Shown here in pieces: positions 31,876-44,726 of a DNA stretch of 64,000 nucleotides (position 1 is the first letter of the stretch; each line of letters opens with the position of its first letter). Below the pieces are notes generated by a model that saw nothing but the letters and a program-made list of their open reading frames with translations, was not told the origin of the DNA and did no database searches. A program made the translations under genes and the position numbers. The stretch spans positions 1 to 64,000 of the forward strand of contig NZ_CYIG01000005.1 of the NCBI RefSeq assembly GCF_001298675.1, in the 5' to 3' direction. Source of the stretch: Paenacidovorax caeni (lineage in GTDB: Bacteria; Pseudomonadota; Gammaproteobacteria; Burkholderiales; Burkholderiaceae_C).

Positions 31876-33308
31876 CGGCACGACCGGTGCAAAGCCTGCG
31901 GGTTCGGCTGGTGCTGGGCCTGAGCCTGACCATTTGCCTGGTCTGGAGCGGCGTGGCGATCTGGCAGTTCACCAACATGCAGCGCGAGCTGCGCACGCTG
32001 CTGGACGACCGCCTCATCGCATCGGCCCGGATGGTGGTGGGCATCGTGCAGCAGTTCCAGCAGGCCGAGCTGGCGGCAGCGCCGCGCGCCAGCAACGATG
32101 CGCTGCTGTCGGTCATTGGCCGAGATGGCGTGGCCTGCGAGGTGAGCCTGGTGCGCAGCGAAGTGGACATCCTGCCCATCGCGCGCACCAACAACATCCC
32201 GGACATGGCCTCTGCCGGCAGCGCGGGCTTTGGCCAGATCACCAAGGGCGGCAAGCAGTGGCGCACCTATGTGCTGGAGGACAAGGGCGTGCGCGTGGCC
32301 ACCGCCGACCGGCTGGATGTGCGCGACCAATTGGTGCAGACCTTCGTGCGCACGCTGGTGCTGCCCTTCGCGCTGGCGCTGGCCGGCGTGCTGCTGCTCA
32401 CCTGGTGGATCAGCACGCGCAGCCTGCGGCCACTGCGCTACCTGCGCGAGGAGCTGGCACGGCGCCCGCCGCATGACCCCACGCCCGTGCACGCGGGCCG
32501 CGACACGGTGGAGCTGGCGCCGCTGGTGGACAGCCTGAACGGCCTGCTTGCGCGCATGGATGCCGCCATCGCCCACGAACGCCGCTGGACGATGGACGCT
32601 GCCCATGAGCTGCGTACCCCGCTCACCGCCATCAAGACGCACGTGCAGGTGGCACAGCTGGTGCTCGACCAGGCGGGCCCGCCCGCGCAGGCGGGCGACG
32701 CGCTGCGCCAGGCCCAGGAGGGTATCGGCCACATGCACGCCACGCTGGAGCAGCTGTTGCAGCTGGCGCGGTTAGAGAGTGCCAGCGCCCCGGGCAGCGC
32801 CGAGGGCGCGCAGGGCGAGGCCATCGTGCAGGCGTTCGCGCTGGCCGTGCGCCAGTCGTGCCAGCGTGCCGCGCACGAGGGCCGGGTGGTGCCCGCTGTT
32901 GCGGTGCAGGTGTTGCCCGCGCCGGGCGAAGGCCCCACGCCCTGGGCGCAGGCGGTTTTGCCCCTGCCGCCAGCGCTGCTCACCGGCGCCGTCTCCAACC
33001 TGCTGGACAACGCCTTGCGCCACCACCAGGGCGAGGGCCCGGTGCTTGCCACGCTGCAGTGGGCGGAAGATGCCGCTGGCGCAGCCGTGGAAATCCGCGT
33101 GCGCGACCAGGGGCCGGGCCTTTCGCCCGCGGAGTGTGCGCAGGCCGCGCAGCGCTTTTGGCGCAAGACCGCCAGCGGGCCGGGCTGCGGCCTGGGGCTG
33201 ACCATCGTGCACCGCATCGCCGAGAGCGTGGGCGGCACGCTGGTGCTGGCCCCCGCGCATCCGGGGCTGGAGGCACGGCTACATCTGCCGCTGCACCCTG
33301 CGGGTTGA
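31872..33308 (+). CDS. Sensor histidine kinase (QseC/TctE-like)
   Basis: This membrane sensor kinase is the partner of the response regulator upstream. The 478 aa protein has a first membrane segment LRVRLVLGLSLTICLVWSG (about 9-27), a periplasmic domain of some 130 residues, and a second segment LVLPFALALAGVLLLTWWI (about 162-180), followed by a HAMP-like linker. The dimerisation H-box is DAAHELRTPL. ATP-binding motifs are SNLLDNALRHH (N), RDQGPGL (G1) and GCGLGLTIV (G2). All catalytic residues are present. The periplasmic part (LLDDRLIASARMV) resembles the 2CSK_N domain of QseC/TctE-type kinases. The ligand is unknown. Confidence 0.9.
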   Translation: MTARPVQSLRVRLVLGLSLTICLVWSGVAIWQFTNMQRELRTLLDDRLIASARMVVGIVQQFQQAELAAAPRASNDALLSVIGRDGVACEVSLVRSEVDILPIARTNNIPDMASAGSAGFGQITKGGKQWRTYVLEDKGVRVATADRLDVRDQLVQTFVRTLVLPFALALAGVLLLTWWISTRSLRPLRYLREELARRPPHDPTPVHAGRDTVELAPLVDSLNGLLARMDAAIAHERRWTMDAAHELRTPLTAIKTHVQVAQLVLDQAGPPAQAGDALRQAQEGIGHMHATLEQLLQLARLESASAPGSAEGAQGEAIVQAFALAVRQSCQRAAHEGRVVPAVAVQVLPAPGEGPTPWAQAVLPLPPALLTGAVSNLLDNALRHHQGEGPVLATLQWAEDAAGAAVEIRVRDQGPGLSPAECAQAAQRFWRKTASGPGCGLGLTIVHRIAESVGGTLVLAPAHPGLEARLHLPLHPAG

Positions 33309-33319
33309 AGGGCTTTCGG

Positions 33320-33366
33320 CCTTCCAGGGCATGCTGGGCAAGCGCTGGAAGCTATCAATTAAAGAG
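33320..33366. repeat. AGCGCTGGAAGCTATCAA repeat after the kinase gene
   Basis: CTTCCAG (33321-33327) can pair with CTGGAAG in GGCAAGCGCTGGAAGCTATC, then AATTAAAGAGCG. The hairpin follows the kinase stop by 12 bp and could terminate that transcript. Confidence 0.65.
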
Positions 33367-33427
33367 CGTTGCGGCCATGGTACACGGCGTCATCTTCGCG
33401 GCATGGCGCGCAGCCATAATGCGCGCC

Positions 33428-33937
33428 ATGCCCAACCGCTGGAAACCCAACGTCACCGTAGCGGCCATCGTCGAGCACGAAGGCCGCTTTTTGCTGGTGG
33501 AAGAAGACACTGCCGACGGCCTGCGCCTGAACAATCCGGCCGGGCACCTGGACCCGGGCGAATCGCCGCTGCAGGCCTGCGTGCGCGAGGTGCTGGAGGA
33601 GACGGCCTACGACTTTGAGCCCGAGGCGCTGGTGGGCGTGTACCTGAACCGCTTCACGCGCACGCGCACCGGCGACGACATCACTTACCTGCGCTTCGCC
33701 TTTGCCGGGCGCGTGGGCACGCACCACGGCTGGCGCACGCTGGACGATGGCATCGTGCGCGCGGTGTGGCTCACCCTGCCAGAGATCCGCGCCTGCGCCG
33801 AGCGCCACCGCAGTCCCCTGGTGCTGCAGTGCCTTGAGGACTACCTGGCGGGCCGGCGCGCTCCGCTGGAGCTGGTGCACACCGATGCCAGTGTGCTGCA
33901 GGTGCCGGGGCATACCCGCCGCACCGCGCTGACATAG
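33428..33937 (+). CDS. nudJ: Nudix hydrolase, NudJ type
   Basis: This pyrophosphatase/phosphatase acts on nucleotide diphosphates and thiamine pyrophosphate compounds (E. coli NudJ/YmfB). The 169 aa protein starts MPNRWKPNVTVAAIVEHEG and has the Nudix box G-x5-E-x7-REVLEET-A-Y, with Ala where the consensus has Gly. Gene order is as in E. coli, with mnmA directly downstream after 24 bp, supporting the assignment. The ATG at 33428 is the family-like start; another ATG nine bases earlier gives MRAMPN. No clear ribosome-binding site is seen for either. Confidence 0.85.
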   Translation: MPNRWKPNVTVAAIVEHEGRFLLVEEDTADGLRLNNPAGHLDPGESPLQACVREVLEETAYDFEPEALVGVYLNRFTRTRTGDDITYLRFAFAGRVGTHHGWRTLDDGIVRAVWLTLPEIRACAERHRSPLVLQCLEDYLAGRRAPLELVHTDASVLQVPGHTRRTALT

Positions 33938-33961
33938 GGTGGCTGGGATAATCCCAGCCCT

Positions 33962-35086
33962 ATGAAAAAACAGCGCGTCGTCGTGGGCCTGTCGGGCGGG
34001 GTGGACTCCGCCGTCACGGCCCACCTTCTTAAAGCAATGGGCCACGAGGTGGTCGGCATCTTCATGAAGAACTGGGAGGATGACGACGACAGCGAATACT
34101 GCTCCAGCCGCCAAGACTTTTTGGATGCCGCCAGCGTGGCCGACGTGCTGGGCATCGAGATCGAGCACGTCAACTTTGCCGCCGAGTACAAAGACCGGGT
34201 GTTTGCCGAGTTCCTGCGCGAGTACCAGGCGGGGCGCACGCCCAACCCTGACGTGCTGTGCAACGCCGAGATCAAGTTCAAGGCCTTTCTTGACCACGCC
34301 ATGCGCCTGGGCGCGGAAAAAATTGCCACCGGCCACTACGCGCGCGTGCGCCAGAACCCGGCCACCGGCCTGTTCGAGTTGCTCAAGGGGCTGGACCCCT
34401 CCAAAGACCAGAGCTACTTCCTGCACCGTCTGAACCAGGCCCAGCTCTCCAAGACACTGTTCCCCGTGGGGGAGCTGCACAAGACCGAGGTGCGCCGTAT
34501 CGCCGAGGAGATCGGCCTGCCCAATGCCAAGAAAAAGGACTCCACCGGCATCTGCTTCATCGGCGAGCGGCCGTTTCGCGAGTTTCTGAACCGCTACATC
34601 TCCAAGGAGCCCGGCCCCATCCTCGACGATCGGGGGCGCAAGCTGGGCAGGCACGTGGGCCTGTCGTTCTACACCCTGGGCCAACGCCAGGGCCTGGGCA
34701 TTGGCGGCGTCAAGGAGAAGGGCGCGGCGCGCGGCGCGGGCGAGCACGCACCCTGGTTCGTCGCGCGCAAGGAGTTGGACAAGAACGTGCTGCGCGTGGT
34801 GCAGGGGCACGACCACCCCTGGCTGCTGTCGCACCGCCTGGTGGCGCAGGATGTGAGCTGGTGCGCGGGTCACGTCCCAGCCGCCGGGGCATACGCCGCC
34901 AAAACACGCTACCGCCAGCAGGATGCGGCGTGCACGCTGCAGGCCATGCCAGAGGGCTTTGCCCTGCAGTTCCCCGAGGCCCAGTGGGCCGTCACCCCGG
35001 GCCAGAGTGCCGTGCTGTACGACGGCGAGGTCTGCCTGGGCGGCGGCGTGATTGCCACGGCCCAGGCCTTGTCTGGTGGAATCTAA
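33962..35086 (+). CDS. mnmA: tRNA-specific 2-thiouridylase
   Basis: This enzyme adds sulfur to U34 of tRNA(Lys), tRNA(Glu) and tRNA(Gln), using persulfide from IscS via the Tus relay. The 374 aa protein has the PP-loop SGGVDS at 11-16, the catalytic Cys100 in NPDVLCN and the persulfide-carrying Cys198 in [13 protein letters not shown]-type motifs such as DQSYFLHRL and the C-terminal beta-barrel are present. Length is normal. It starts 24 bp after nudJ and is probably co-transcribed with it. Confidence 0.97.
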   Translation: MKKQRVVVGLSGGVDSAVTAHLLKAMGHEVVGIFMKNWEDDDDSEYCSSRQDFLDAASVADVLGIEIEHVNFAAEYKDRVFAEFLREYQAGRTPNPDVLCNAEIKFKAFLDHAMRLGAEKIATGHYARVRQNPATGLFELLKGLDPSKDQSYFLHRLNQAQLSKTLFPVGELHKTEVRRIAEEIGLPNAKKKDSTGICFIGERPFREFLNRYISKEPGPILDDRGRKLGRHVGLSFYTLGQRQGLGIGGVKEKGAARGAGEHAPWFVARKELDKNVLRVVQGHDHPWLLSHRLVAQDVSWCAGHVPAAGAYAAKTRYRQQDAACTLQAMPEGFALQFPEAQWAVTPGQSAVLYDGEVCLGGGVIATAQALSGGI

Positions 35087-35087
35087 G

Positions 35088-35142
35088 AAAAATAGGCCCT
35101 AGCCCTTGTGTAGCAAGCGCTGCAAGCTATCAAAAATAGAGC
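35088..35142. repeat. AGCCCTTG/CAAGCGCT/AGCTATCAA repeat after mnmA
   Basis: AATAGGCCCTAGCCCTTGTG is followed by TAGCAAGCGCTGCAAGCTAT and CAAAAATAGAGC. Both arms are present with one mismatch in the stem. It begins just past the mnmA stop codon. Confidence 0.75.
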
Positions 35143-35224
35143 TCCGGAGGGGTTTCGGGCTGGCTGGGGGCAAAGGCTCTCAAGCGTTCCTTCCCGAAAG
35201 ATCTGCAGCGGCGTGCTTCGTAGC

Positions 35225-35248
35225 AAAAAGGGCGCCCGTGGGCGCCCT
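35225..35248 (-). terminator. Intrinsic terminator of ssb
   Basis: On the minus strand AGGGCGCC and GGCGCCCT flank a short loop (CACG region) and are followed by five T residues (AAAAA at 35225-35229 on the plus strand). It lies about 35 bp beyond the ssb stop. Confidence 0.85.
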
Positions 35249-35281
35249 CTGTACCAGTACTTGCCGCAGCGGCAAGTTGCC

Positions 35282-35824
35282 TCAGAACGGAATGTCGTCG
35301 TCCATGTCGTCAAAGCCCGAGGCCGCGCGCGGCGGCGGGGCCATGGGCGCGGGGGCTGGTGCCGGGCGCGGTGCTGGCGCAGGGCGCTGCTGCATGGGGG
35401 GCGGTGCGGCGCGGCGCGGTGCTTCGTAGCCGCCGCCATCGCCGTAGCCGTCATCGGGGGCGCCGTAGCCGCCACCGCCGCCCTGGCCTTGGCGGCTGCC
35501 CAGCATTTGCATGGTGTCGGCGCGGATCTCGGTGGTGAACTTCTCCACGCCTGCCTGGTCGGTCCACTTGCGCGTGCGCAGGCTGCCTTCCACGTAGACT
35601 TGCGAGCCCTTGCGCAGGTACTGGCCGACGATTTCGGCCAGGCGGCCGTTGAACACCACGCGGTGCCACTCCGTGGCCTCTTTGTTCTCGCCGGTGTTCT
35701 TGTCGCGCCAGCGGTCAGTGGTGGCGATGGTGACGTTGGCCACCTGGTCGCCGCTGGGGAAGGTGCGCATCTCGGGGTCGCGGCCCAGGTTGCCGACGAT
35801 GATTACTTTGTTCACGGAAGCCAT
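35282..35824 (-). CDS. ssb: Single-stranded DNA-binding protein
   Basis: This protein coats single-stranded DNA in replication and repair and recruits partners by its acidic tail. The 180 aa protein opens [20 protein letters not shown] and has an OB fold to about residue 112. A disordered linker rich in Gly, Tyr, Pro and Ala ([25 protein letters not shown]) follows, and it ends in DDMDDDIPF, the conserved protein-interaction tip. The start at 35824 is fixed by the family N-terminus. No LexA box was seen in its short upstream region. It lies near uvrA, though not divergent from it as in some proteobacteria: an MFS gene stands between. Confidence 0.97.
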   Translation of the reverse strand: MASVNKVIIVGNLGRDPEMRTFPSGDQVANVTIATTDRWRDKNTGENKEATEWHRVVFNGRLAEIVGQYLRKGSQVYVEGSLRTRKWTDQAGVEKFTTEIRADTMQMLGSRQGQGGGGGYGAPDDGYGDGGGYEAPRRAAPPPMQQRPAPAPRPAPAPAPMAPPPRAASGFDDMDDDIPF

Positions 35825-35990
35825 AAAAATTCCTTTGGCAGTAGCCCGGAAGGCAGTGGGAGTGTTTCCGGGCCAGACGAGCGAATGAAACGGCCTCGCG
35901 CGAGGCCGCCGGTGCGCAGCATAACGGGGTTGCGGGTTGGCTGGTGCGGCCGTATTCAAAAAGCCTACACATGCCCTGCAAGGCTGCGCG

Positions 35991-37163
35991 TCAGTGCCGT
36001 CCCACGGGCCGCAGCGGCCAGGTTAGCACCAGCCACAGCGCGGTCAGCAACGCCGTGGCGGTGAACAGCCCGCCCGTGCCGGCCCACTTGGCCAGCAGCC
36101 CGCCCAACGCGCCGCCAGCGAACAGGCCCAGCGACTGCAGCGTGTTGTATGCCCCCAGCGCGGCGCCGCGCAGCGCGGGCGGCGCCATGCGCGAGACCAG
36201 GCTTGGCTGCGTCGCTTCCAGCGCGTTGAAGCCGCAGAAGAAGACGAACATCACCACCGCCAGCCAGGCCAGCGCGGGCGGCTGGCCGGTGGTGGCCATC
36301 AGCCCCAGGGTCACTTGCACCAGCAGCACCAGTGCGATGGCCGCCAGCAGCGCGGCGCGCAGGCGCCCGCGCCGTTCCATAGCAAACAGCCCGCCCATGG
36401 CCAGGAAAGACAGCACCACCGCAGGCAGGTACACATGCCAGTGCGCGCTCTTGGCCAGGCCCGCCTGCACCAGCATCGCGGGCACGGCCACCCACATGGC
36501 CATCTGCACCGTGTGCAGCACGAACACGCCCAGGTTCAGGCGCAGCAGGTCGCCATGGCGCCACAGGTCGGCCAGGCGGCCACGCGGTGCATCGGCGTGG
36601 CGTGCGGGCTCAGGCGGCACCACCCACAGCACGATGGCCACACCCGCCAGCGCCAGCGCGCAGGTGAGCCCGAACAGCCCCGGCAGCCCGACAGCCGCCG
36701 CCAAGGCCGGCGCCGCCACCAGCGCGATGGCGAACATCAGCCCGATGCTGCCGCCCACCAGCGCCATGGCCTTGGTGCGCACGGCGTCGCGCGTCTGGTC
36801 GGCCAGCAGCGCGGTCACGGCCGCCGAGACCGCCCCGGCACCCTGCAGTGCGCGGCCCATGACCAGCCCGGTGAGCGAGTCCGCCAGCGCCGCCAGCAGG
36901 CTGCCCGCCGCGAACACCAGCAGCCCGGCGACGATCACGCGCTTGCGTCCAAGACGGTCCGAGGCCAGGCCCAGCGGCAGTTGCAGCACCGCCTGCGTGA
37001 GCCCGTAGATACCCATGGCCAAGCCGACCAGCGCGGGATCGTCTCCGCCAGGGTACTTGCGCGCCTCCAGCGCAAACACGGGCAGCACAAGGAACAGGCC
37101 CAGCATGCGCAGCGCGAAGATCAGCGCCAGGCTGAAGCTGGCGCGGCGCTCCAGCGCGGTCAT
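35991..37163 (-). CDS. MFS transporter (YajR-like)
   Basis: This 12-segment inner-membrane transporter of the major facilitator superfamily probably exports small molecules; the substrate is unknown. The 390 aa protein opens [20 protein letters not shown] and has the loop 2-3 signature [16 protein letters not shown], which fits the drug:H+ antiporter group. It resembles E. coli YajR but lacks the C-terminal YAM domain of that protein. The start is uncertain, with no clear ribosome-binding site; the open frame extends upstream to 37364 over the uvrA promoter and start, which is unlikely. It is transcribed divergently from uvrA, with a LexA box between them. Confidence 0.78.
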   Translation of the reverse strand: MTALERRASFSLALIFALRMLGLFLVLPVFALEARKYPGGDDPALVGLAMGIYGLTQAVLQLPLGLASDRLGRKRVIVAGLLVFAAGSLLAALADSLTGLVMGRALQGAGAVSAAVTALLADQTRDAVRTKAMALVGGSIGLMFAIALVAAPALAAAVGLPGLFGLTCALALAGVAIVLWVVPPEPARHADAPRGRLADLWRHGDLLRLNLGVFVLHTVQMAMWVAVPAMLVQAGLAKSAHWHVYLPAVVLSFLAMGGLFAMERRGRLRAALLAAIALVLLVQVTLGLMATTGQPPALAWLAVVMFVFFCGFNALEATQPSLVSRMAPPALRGAALGAYNTLQSLGLFAGGALGGLLAKWAGTGGLFTATALLTALWLVLTWPLRPVGRH

Positions 37164-37275
37164 GCGGGTCGGGACGGGTGCGGAGGCGGCCGAGGAAGGG
37201 GGCAAAGTGGTGTCCGGCACGGAAGGCAGAGGCGTAGTCGGGGAAAGGCGCGATTCTCTCCCATCGGCCTTTGTC

Positions 37276-37291
37276 CTGTTTCTGGTCACAG
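37276..37291. promoter_or_regulatory. LexA (SOS) box upstream of uvrA
   Basis: CTGTTTCTGGTCACAG matches CTGT-N8-ACAG exactly. It lies 52 bp before the uvrA start chosen here and 113 bp before the MFS start on the other strand. SOS control of uvrA is well established in proteobacteria. Confidence 0.78.
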
Positions 37292-37342
37292 CCTTTGGCC
37301 GCCGAGGGGGCAGCGGCTGGCTATCATGGCAGGTTCCCCTGA

Positions 37343-40383
<3,041 letters not shown>

Positions 40384-40387
<4 letters not shown>

Positions 40388-40478
40388 TAGCGGCTAGCGC
40401 TTGCCTGGCAATCGATTCAGGGTGTTTTTTGCTTTAAATCGTTGCCAGGAAAGCGCTGGAAGCTATTGAATCAATAGC
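40384..40478. repeat. Long inverted repeat between uvrA and the chemoreceptor gene, probable bidirectional terminator
   Basis: TTGATAGCGGCTAGCGCTTG then CCTGGCAATCGATT is mirrored by AAATCGTTGCCAGGAAAGCG then CTGGAAGCTATTGAATCAA, with GTGTTTTTTGCTTT in the middle. The arms are about 30 bp each with few mismatches. The uvrA stop codon TGA (40385-40387) is inside the left arm, and the chemoreceptor stop is 2 bp from the right arm. This is two inverted repeat copies facing each other. Confidence 0.8.
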
Positions 40479-40479
40479 G

Positions 40480-42441
40480 TCAGGCCGGCAGCCCAAGCCG
40501 CTGCGCCCTGCCATCCGCCGCCAGGTGGAACACCGCCACGCCCTGCACCAGCTCCTGCGCCTGGCCGTGCAGGCTGCTCGCGGCAGCCGCCATCTGCTCG
40601 ACCAGGGCGGCGTTCTGCTGCGTGGTCTGGTCCATTTGCGTGATGGCCTCGCCCACCTGCGCCACGCCCTGCGACTGCTCGCGGCTGGCGGCGCTGATCT
40701 CGCCCATGATGTCGGTCACGCGGCGCACGGCCGCCACCACCTCTTGCATGGTGTGGCCCGCGCGTTCCACCAGCGCGTTGCCCTGCGCCACGTTCTGTGC
40801 GCTCTCGGCGATCAGCGCCTTGATCTCGCTGGCCGACTGGGCCGAGCGCTGCGCCAGCTGGCGTACCTCGCCGGCCACCACGGCGAAGCCGCGGCCCTGC
40901 TCGCCGGCGCGAGCGGCTTCCACGGCCGCGTTCAGCGCCAGGATATTGGTCTGGAAGGCGATGGAGTCGATCACGCCGATGATGTCGGCAATCTTCTTGC
41001 TGCTCGTGTCGATGCCCTGCATGGTCTGCACCACACGTGCCACCACATCGCCGCCCTGCTGCGCCACCTGGCTGGCGCTGGCCGCGAGCTGGCTGGCCTG
41101 GGCCGCGCTGTCGGCGTTCTGGCGCACGGTGGCGGTCATCTGCTCCATGGCGGCGGCGGTTTCCTCCAGCGCGCTGGCCTGGCTTTCGGTGCGCGCCGAC
41201 AGGTCCTGGTTGCCCTGGGCGATTTCGGCGCTGGCCGTGGCCACGCCTTCGGCGCCGTGGCGCACGCGTGCCACCACCTGGGTGAGCTGGCGGCGCATTT
41301 GCAGCAGCGCGGCGGTGAGGCGGCCCACCTCGTCGCTGCCGTGGGCGATGTCGGCGCCCGAGAGGTCGCCCTGCGCCACGGCATGTGCCAGGTCCATGGC
41401 CTGCCCCAGCGGCTGGCGGATGGAGCGGGCGAACGCCGCGATCAGCACGCCACCCAGCGCCAGAATCAGCGCCATGGCCAGCGCCTGGGCGATGAGAATG
41501 CGGCGCAGGTTGGCCTGGCGCTGCTGCAGCGTGGCGTCCAGGCTTTCCAGCGCCTTGGCGTTCAGCGCGTAGAGCGCGTCGATGGTGCGCGTGAAGGTGT
41601 CGAAGTAGTCCTGCGGTGCCAGTTGCAGCGTGGCGGCCTCGGTCACTTCCTTGGTGGCCAGCGCCAGCGCCTGGGTCACGAGGGCGTGGGCCGCCTCGGC
41701 CGAGGGGCCGAGCGCCGCGCGGTAGCCGGCATCGCGCTGCATGGCGCGCTCGAACTGGCGGAAGGCGTCGCCCTGCAGTTCCTGCGCGCGCTGCTGCAGG
41801 GCCATCACCAGCCCCTTGTTCACCGGCGGCAGCTCGCGCCGCGCCAGGAAGCCCGAGCCCTGCGCGCGCAGGATGCCGAGCTTCTCGCCCAGCACCGGGG
41901 TGTGCACCAGGGCGGCCTGGATCAGCGCGTAGGCGTGCTCCGACTCTTCGAGCTGCAGGCCGTAGGCATTGAGCAGCTCCTCGCTGATGCGCATGACCGA
42001 GGCAATCAGCGCCGTGTGCTGCGCCGTGCTCTGCGCCTGCTGCACCTGGCGCTGGTCCACGCTGGCCTCCAGCGCCTGCCAGGTCTGGCGCGCCTGCTGC
42101 CAGGCCGCGAGCTGGTCGGCGGGCACCTGGGCCGTGGCCAGGCGGGCGCTGGCGGCTTCCACGGCCTGGTTCACCAGGTCGCGCGCGGCGGGGCGGCGCG
42201 CCGCCAGGGCCGCATCGCCCCCGAGCATGCCGGAGGACAGGCCACGGTGCACCTGCATGCGCTGCACCACCAGGCTCAGCGCCGTCAGCGGAGCGGCCCC
42301 GCTGGCTTCCAGGCGCGCGCGTTCCATGGTGTGCAGCGCGTCGCGCACGTACAGGAACGTGGGCAGCACACTCACGAGCACGCCAATGAGGGCCAGAATG
42401 GCGAATTTTTGCAGCAGGCTGATTCGGGAAAGCAAGGCCAT
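40480..42441 (-). CDS. Membrane methyl-accepting chemotaxis protein with NIT-like sensor
   Basis: This inner-membrane chemoreceptor of about 653 aa has a first membrane segment [21 protein letters not shown], a periplasmic helical domain of about 280 residues, a second segment [24 protein letters not shown], a HAMP domain, then a signalling domain with [36 protein letters not shown]. The periplasmic part contains [16 protein letters not shown], which resembles the QxxRGxS helix of nitrate/nitrite-sensing NIT domains; this is suggestive only. There is no C-terminal CheR-binding pentapeptide. The start is uncertain: 42441 (MALLSRIS), 42465 (MRYRAFPV) or a GTG at 42498; none has a good ribosome-binding site. 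Confidence 0.87.
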   Translation of the reverse strand: MALLSRISLLQKFAILALIGVLVSVLPTFLYVRDALHTMERARLEASGAAPLTALSLVVQRMQVHRGLSSGMLGGDAALAARRPAARDLVNQAVEAASARLATAQVPADQLAAWQQARQTWQALEASVDQRQVQQAQSTAQHTALIASVMRISEELLNAYGLQLEESEHAYALIQAALVHTPVLGEKLGILRAQGSGFLARRELPPVNKGLVMALQQRAQELQGDAFRQFERAMQRDAGYRAALGPSAEAAHALVTQALALATKEVTEAATLQLAPQDYFDTFTRTIDALYALNAKALESLDATLQQRQANLRRILIAQALAMALILALGGVLIAAFARSIRQPLGQAMDLAHAVAQGDLSGADIAHGSDEVGRLTAALLQMRRQLTQVVARVRHGAEGVATASAEIAQGNQDLSARTESQASALEETAAAMEQMTATVRQNADSAAQASQLAASASQVAQQGGDVVARVVQTMQGIDTSSKKIADIIGVIDSIAFQTNILALNAAVEAARAGEQGRGFAVVAGEVRQLAQRSAQSASEIKALIAESAQNVAQGNALVERAGHTMQEVVAAVRRVTDIMGEISAASREQSQGVAQVGEAITQMDQTTQQNAALVEQMAAAASSLHGQAQELVQGVAVFHLAADGRAQRLGLPA

Positions 42442-42582
42442 AACGGGGAATGCGCGGTAACGCATGCAAAGCGGGGCTAAAAAGGGGCGGCAGACCACCC
42501 ACTGTGGTTACACGCTGGGCGCATGGTTTTGACGGAAATCAAGAACCGTGGCGCACGGCATAGGGCGGAAATAACGCATCAA

Positions 42583-42634
42583 AATTCATGCCAGCGCTTG
42601 TGTGGCAAGCGCTGCAAGCTATCAAAACAGGAGT
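42583..42634. repeat. Full AGCGCTTG/CAAGCGCT repeat supplying a Shine-Dalgarno sequence
   Basis: AGCGCTTG and CAAGCGCT form a perfect 8-bp stem around TGTGG, then TGCAAGCTATCAAAACAGGAG. The AGGAG at its end is the ribosome-binding site of the next gene (ATG at 42640). Confidence 0.8.
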
Positions 42635-42639
42635 AAACG

Positions 42640-43779
42640 ATGACGGCATGGGACTATGCAGTGGTCGGCGCCGGCATGGCGGGCGCCAGCGTGGGATGGC
42701 AGCTGGCGCAGGCTGGCGCGTCGGTGCTGGTGCTGGAGCGTGAAGCCCAGCCCGGGTACCACAGCACCGGGCGCTCGGCGGCGCTGTTCATGGAAACCTA
42801 TGGCACGCCTGCGATCCGTGCCTTGACGCGCGCCAGCCGTGCCTTCTACGCCGCGCCGCCGCCCGGCTTCGCCAGCGCGCCGCTGCTCACGCCACGCGGT
42901 GTGGTGTACCTGGCCGGGCCGTGCCAGGAGGACTTGCTCGAACGCACCTACGCTGAGCTGCACCCGCATGCACCCGGCCTGGAGCGCCAAAGCTATGCGC
43001 AGCTGCAGGCGCGCCTGCCCTGCCTGCGCGCGGATGCGGTGGTCGCGGGCCTGTGGGAGCCTGGCGCGGCGGATATCGATGTGCACGCATTGCACCAGGG
43101 TTACCTGCGTGGCCTGCGCCAGCGCGGTGGTGCGCTGCGGACAGGGGCCGAGGTGCGGGCCCTGGCGCGGGAGGATGGTGGCTGGCGTATCGCCCTGGCG
43201 GGCGGCGACACGGTGCGGGCGCGCCACATCGTCAATGCGGCTGGCGCCTGGGCCGACGGGGTGGCGCAACTTGCCGGCGCAGCGCCCGTGGGCCTGACGC
43301 CGTGCCGCCGCACGGCTTTCACTTTCGCGCCGCCGCCGGGTGTGGACGTGCAGGCCTGGCCTGCCGCCATGGGGGTGGACGACAGCTACTACTTCAAGCC
43401 CGACGCGGGCCAGCTCATGGGCTCGCCGGCCAATGCCGATCCGATGCCGCCGCACGACGTGGTGCCCGAGGAGCTGGACGTGGCCACGGGCATCTGGCGT
43501 ATCGAGCAGGCCACGACGCTGGCAATCCGCCGCCCGTCGCACACCTGGGCGGGGCTGCGCTCGTTCGTGGCCGACGGCGATTTCGTCATCGGCTGGGATG
43601 ACGGTGCGCCGGGCTTCTTCTGGCTTGCCGCGCAGGGTGGCTATGGCATTCAGAGCGCGGCGGGCTACGCCTTGCTGGCGCGCAACCTGCTGTGCGGCGA
43701 GCCGCTGGACGCGGCCCTGGCCGCGCAGGGCCTGGGTCCGCAAGCCGTGGCGGCCCTGGCGCCGGGGCGTTTGCGCTGA
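42640..43779 (+). CDS. FAD-dependent amino-acid oxidase/dehydrogenase (DadA/glycine-oxidase family)
   Basis: This flavoprotein of the DAO family oxidises an amine substrate such as a D-amino acid, sarcosine or a 2-hydroxyacid. The 379 aa protein has the FAD motif VVGAGMAGASVGWQLAQAG at 9-27, GYHSTGRSAALF, the family HIVNAAGAWAD, and a C-terminal FWLAAQGGYGIQSAAGYA FAD loop. This GRSAALF version is common in stand-alone proteobacterial oxidoreductases without a proven substrate. The start ATG has AGGAG 7 nt upstream, formed by the tail of the preceding repeat. It is alone in its transcript; the convergent pyrF gene ends 1 bp away. Confidence 0.8.
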   Translation: MTAWDYAVVGAGMAGASVGWQLAQAGASVLVLEREAQPGYHSTGRSAALFMETYGTPAIRALTRASRAFYAAPPPGFASAPLLTPRGVVYLAGPCQEDLLERTYAELHPHAPGLERQSYAQLQARLPCLRADAVVAGLWEPGAADIDVHALHQGYLRGLRQRGGALRTGAEVRALAREDGGWRIALAGGDTVRARHIVNAAGAWADGVAQLAGAAPVGLTPCRRTAFTFAPPPGVDVQAWPAAMGVDDSYYFKPDAGQLMGSPANADPMPPHDVVPEELDVATGIWRIEQATTLAIRRPSHTWAGLRSFVADGDFVIGWDDGAPGFFWLAAQGGYGIQSAAGYALLARNLLCGEPLDAALAAQGLGPQAVAALAPGRLR

Positions 43780-43780
43780 A

Positions 43781-44605
43781 TCAGGCGCGCGCTGCGTTCA
43801 GTGTGTCGCGCGTGTGCTGCGCGGCCTGGCGCGCGGCCTGCGCGAAGTCCGCACCCTGCGCGGCATAGAGGATGGCGCGCGAGGAGTTGACGATGATGGG
43901 CCCCTGCGCGCGCAGCCCGGCGCGCACCGTGGCCACGGCGTCGCCGCCCTGGGCGCCCACGCCGGGAATCAAGAGCGGCAGCGTGGGCGCGAGGGCGCGC
44001 ACGCGTTCAATCTCGTGCGGGTAGGTGGCGCCTACCACCAGGCCAAGCTGGCCGTTCTTGTTCCATGGGCCCTGCGCCAGGGCGGCGATGTGCTCATACA
44101 CCAGGGGCTGGCCGGGCACGCTGGCCAGGCGTTGTGCCTGCAGGTCGTCGCCGCCGGGGTTGGAGGTGCGGCACAGCAGGAAGGCACCCTTGCCGTGGTA
44201 TTCGAGGTAGGGTTGTACCGAGTCCCAGCCCATGAAGGGCGAGAGGGTCACGGCGTCGGCGCCGTAGCGCTCGAAGGCCTCGCGCGCGTACTGCTGGGCT
44301 GTGGAGCCGATGTCGCCGCGCTTGGCATCCAGGATCACCGGGACGTGCGGCGCGTTGCAGCGCATGTGCTGCATCAGCCGTTCGAGCTGGTCTTCGGCGC
44401 CGTGCGCGGCGAAGTAGGCAATTTGCGGCTTGAAGGCACACACCAGGTCCGCCGTGGCATCCACGATGGCGGCGCAGAAGTCGTAGATGCGGTGCGGGTC
44501 GCCGCGCATGCCCTCAGGGAAGCGCGAGGGTTCGGGGTCCAGGCCGACGCAGAGCATGGAGTCGTTGCGCGTGGTGGCGTCGCGCAGCATGTCGAGAAAG
44601 GTCAT
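43781..44605 (-). CDS. pyrF: Orotidine 5'-phosphate decarboxylase (type 2)
   Basis: This enzyme converts OMP to UMP in the last step of de novo pyrimidine synthesis. The 274 aa protein belongs to the longer subfamily found in betaproteobacteria and actinobacteria. Active-site motif [12 protein letters not shown] carries the Asp-Lys-x-x-Asp catalytic array; [13 protein letters not shown] near the start and FKPQIAYF are the other signature regions. [10 protein letters not shown] closes the phosphate-binding loop. The start at 44605 begins [10 protein letters not shown]. It is monocistronic as far as can be seen, with its stop one base from that of the convergent oxidoreductase gene. Confidence 0.95.
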   Translation of the reverse strand: MTFLDMLRDATTRNDSMLCVGLDPEPSRFPEGMRGDPHRIYDFCAAIVDATADLVCAFKPQIAYFAAHGAEDQLERLMQHMRCNAPHVPVILDAKRGDIGSTAQQYAREAFERYGADAVTLSPFMGWDSVQPYLEYHGKGAFLLCRTSNPGGDDLQAQRLASVPGQPLVYEHIAALAQGPWNKNGQLGLVVGATYPHEIERVRALAPTLPLLIPGVGAQGGDAVATVRAGLRAQGPIIVNSSRAILYAAQGADFAQAARQAAQHTRDTLNAARA

Positions 44606-44677
44606 CCGGCGATTTTAGGTCTGCACACGGCAACGGCATCGGGCCAGGCGTGTGGCACGCCGCCACCTGGGGTGCGG

Positions 44678-44707
44678 AAAAAAGAAAAGGCTGCCGGGGG
44701 CAGCCTT
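44678..44707 (-). terminator. Intrinsic terminator of the lipoprotein operon
   Basis: On the minus strand AAGGCTGCC and GGCAGCCTT (9 bp, 3-nt loop) are followed by TTTTCTTTTTT. It lies about 20 bp past the FlgO-like gene's stop. Confidence 0.85.
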
Positions 44708-44726
44708 GGCGCGATGCGATGCCGCG

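Noticed and set aside
40463-42502. A 679-codon frame overlapping the chemoreceptor gene on the same strand in another frame
   Set aside because: Arg/Ala/Gly-rich with no motif; the frame at 40480-42441 has the membrane segments and the conserved signalling hairpin.
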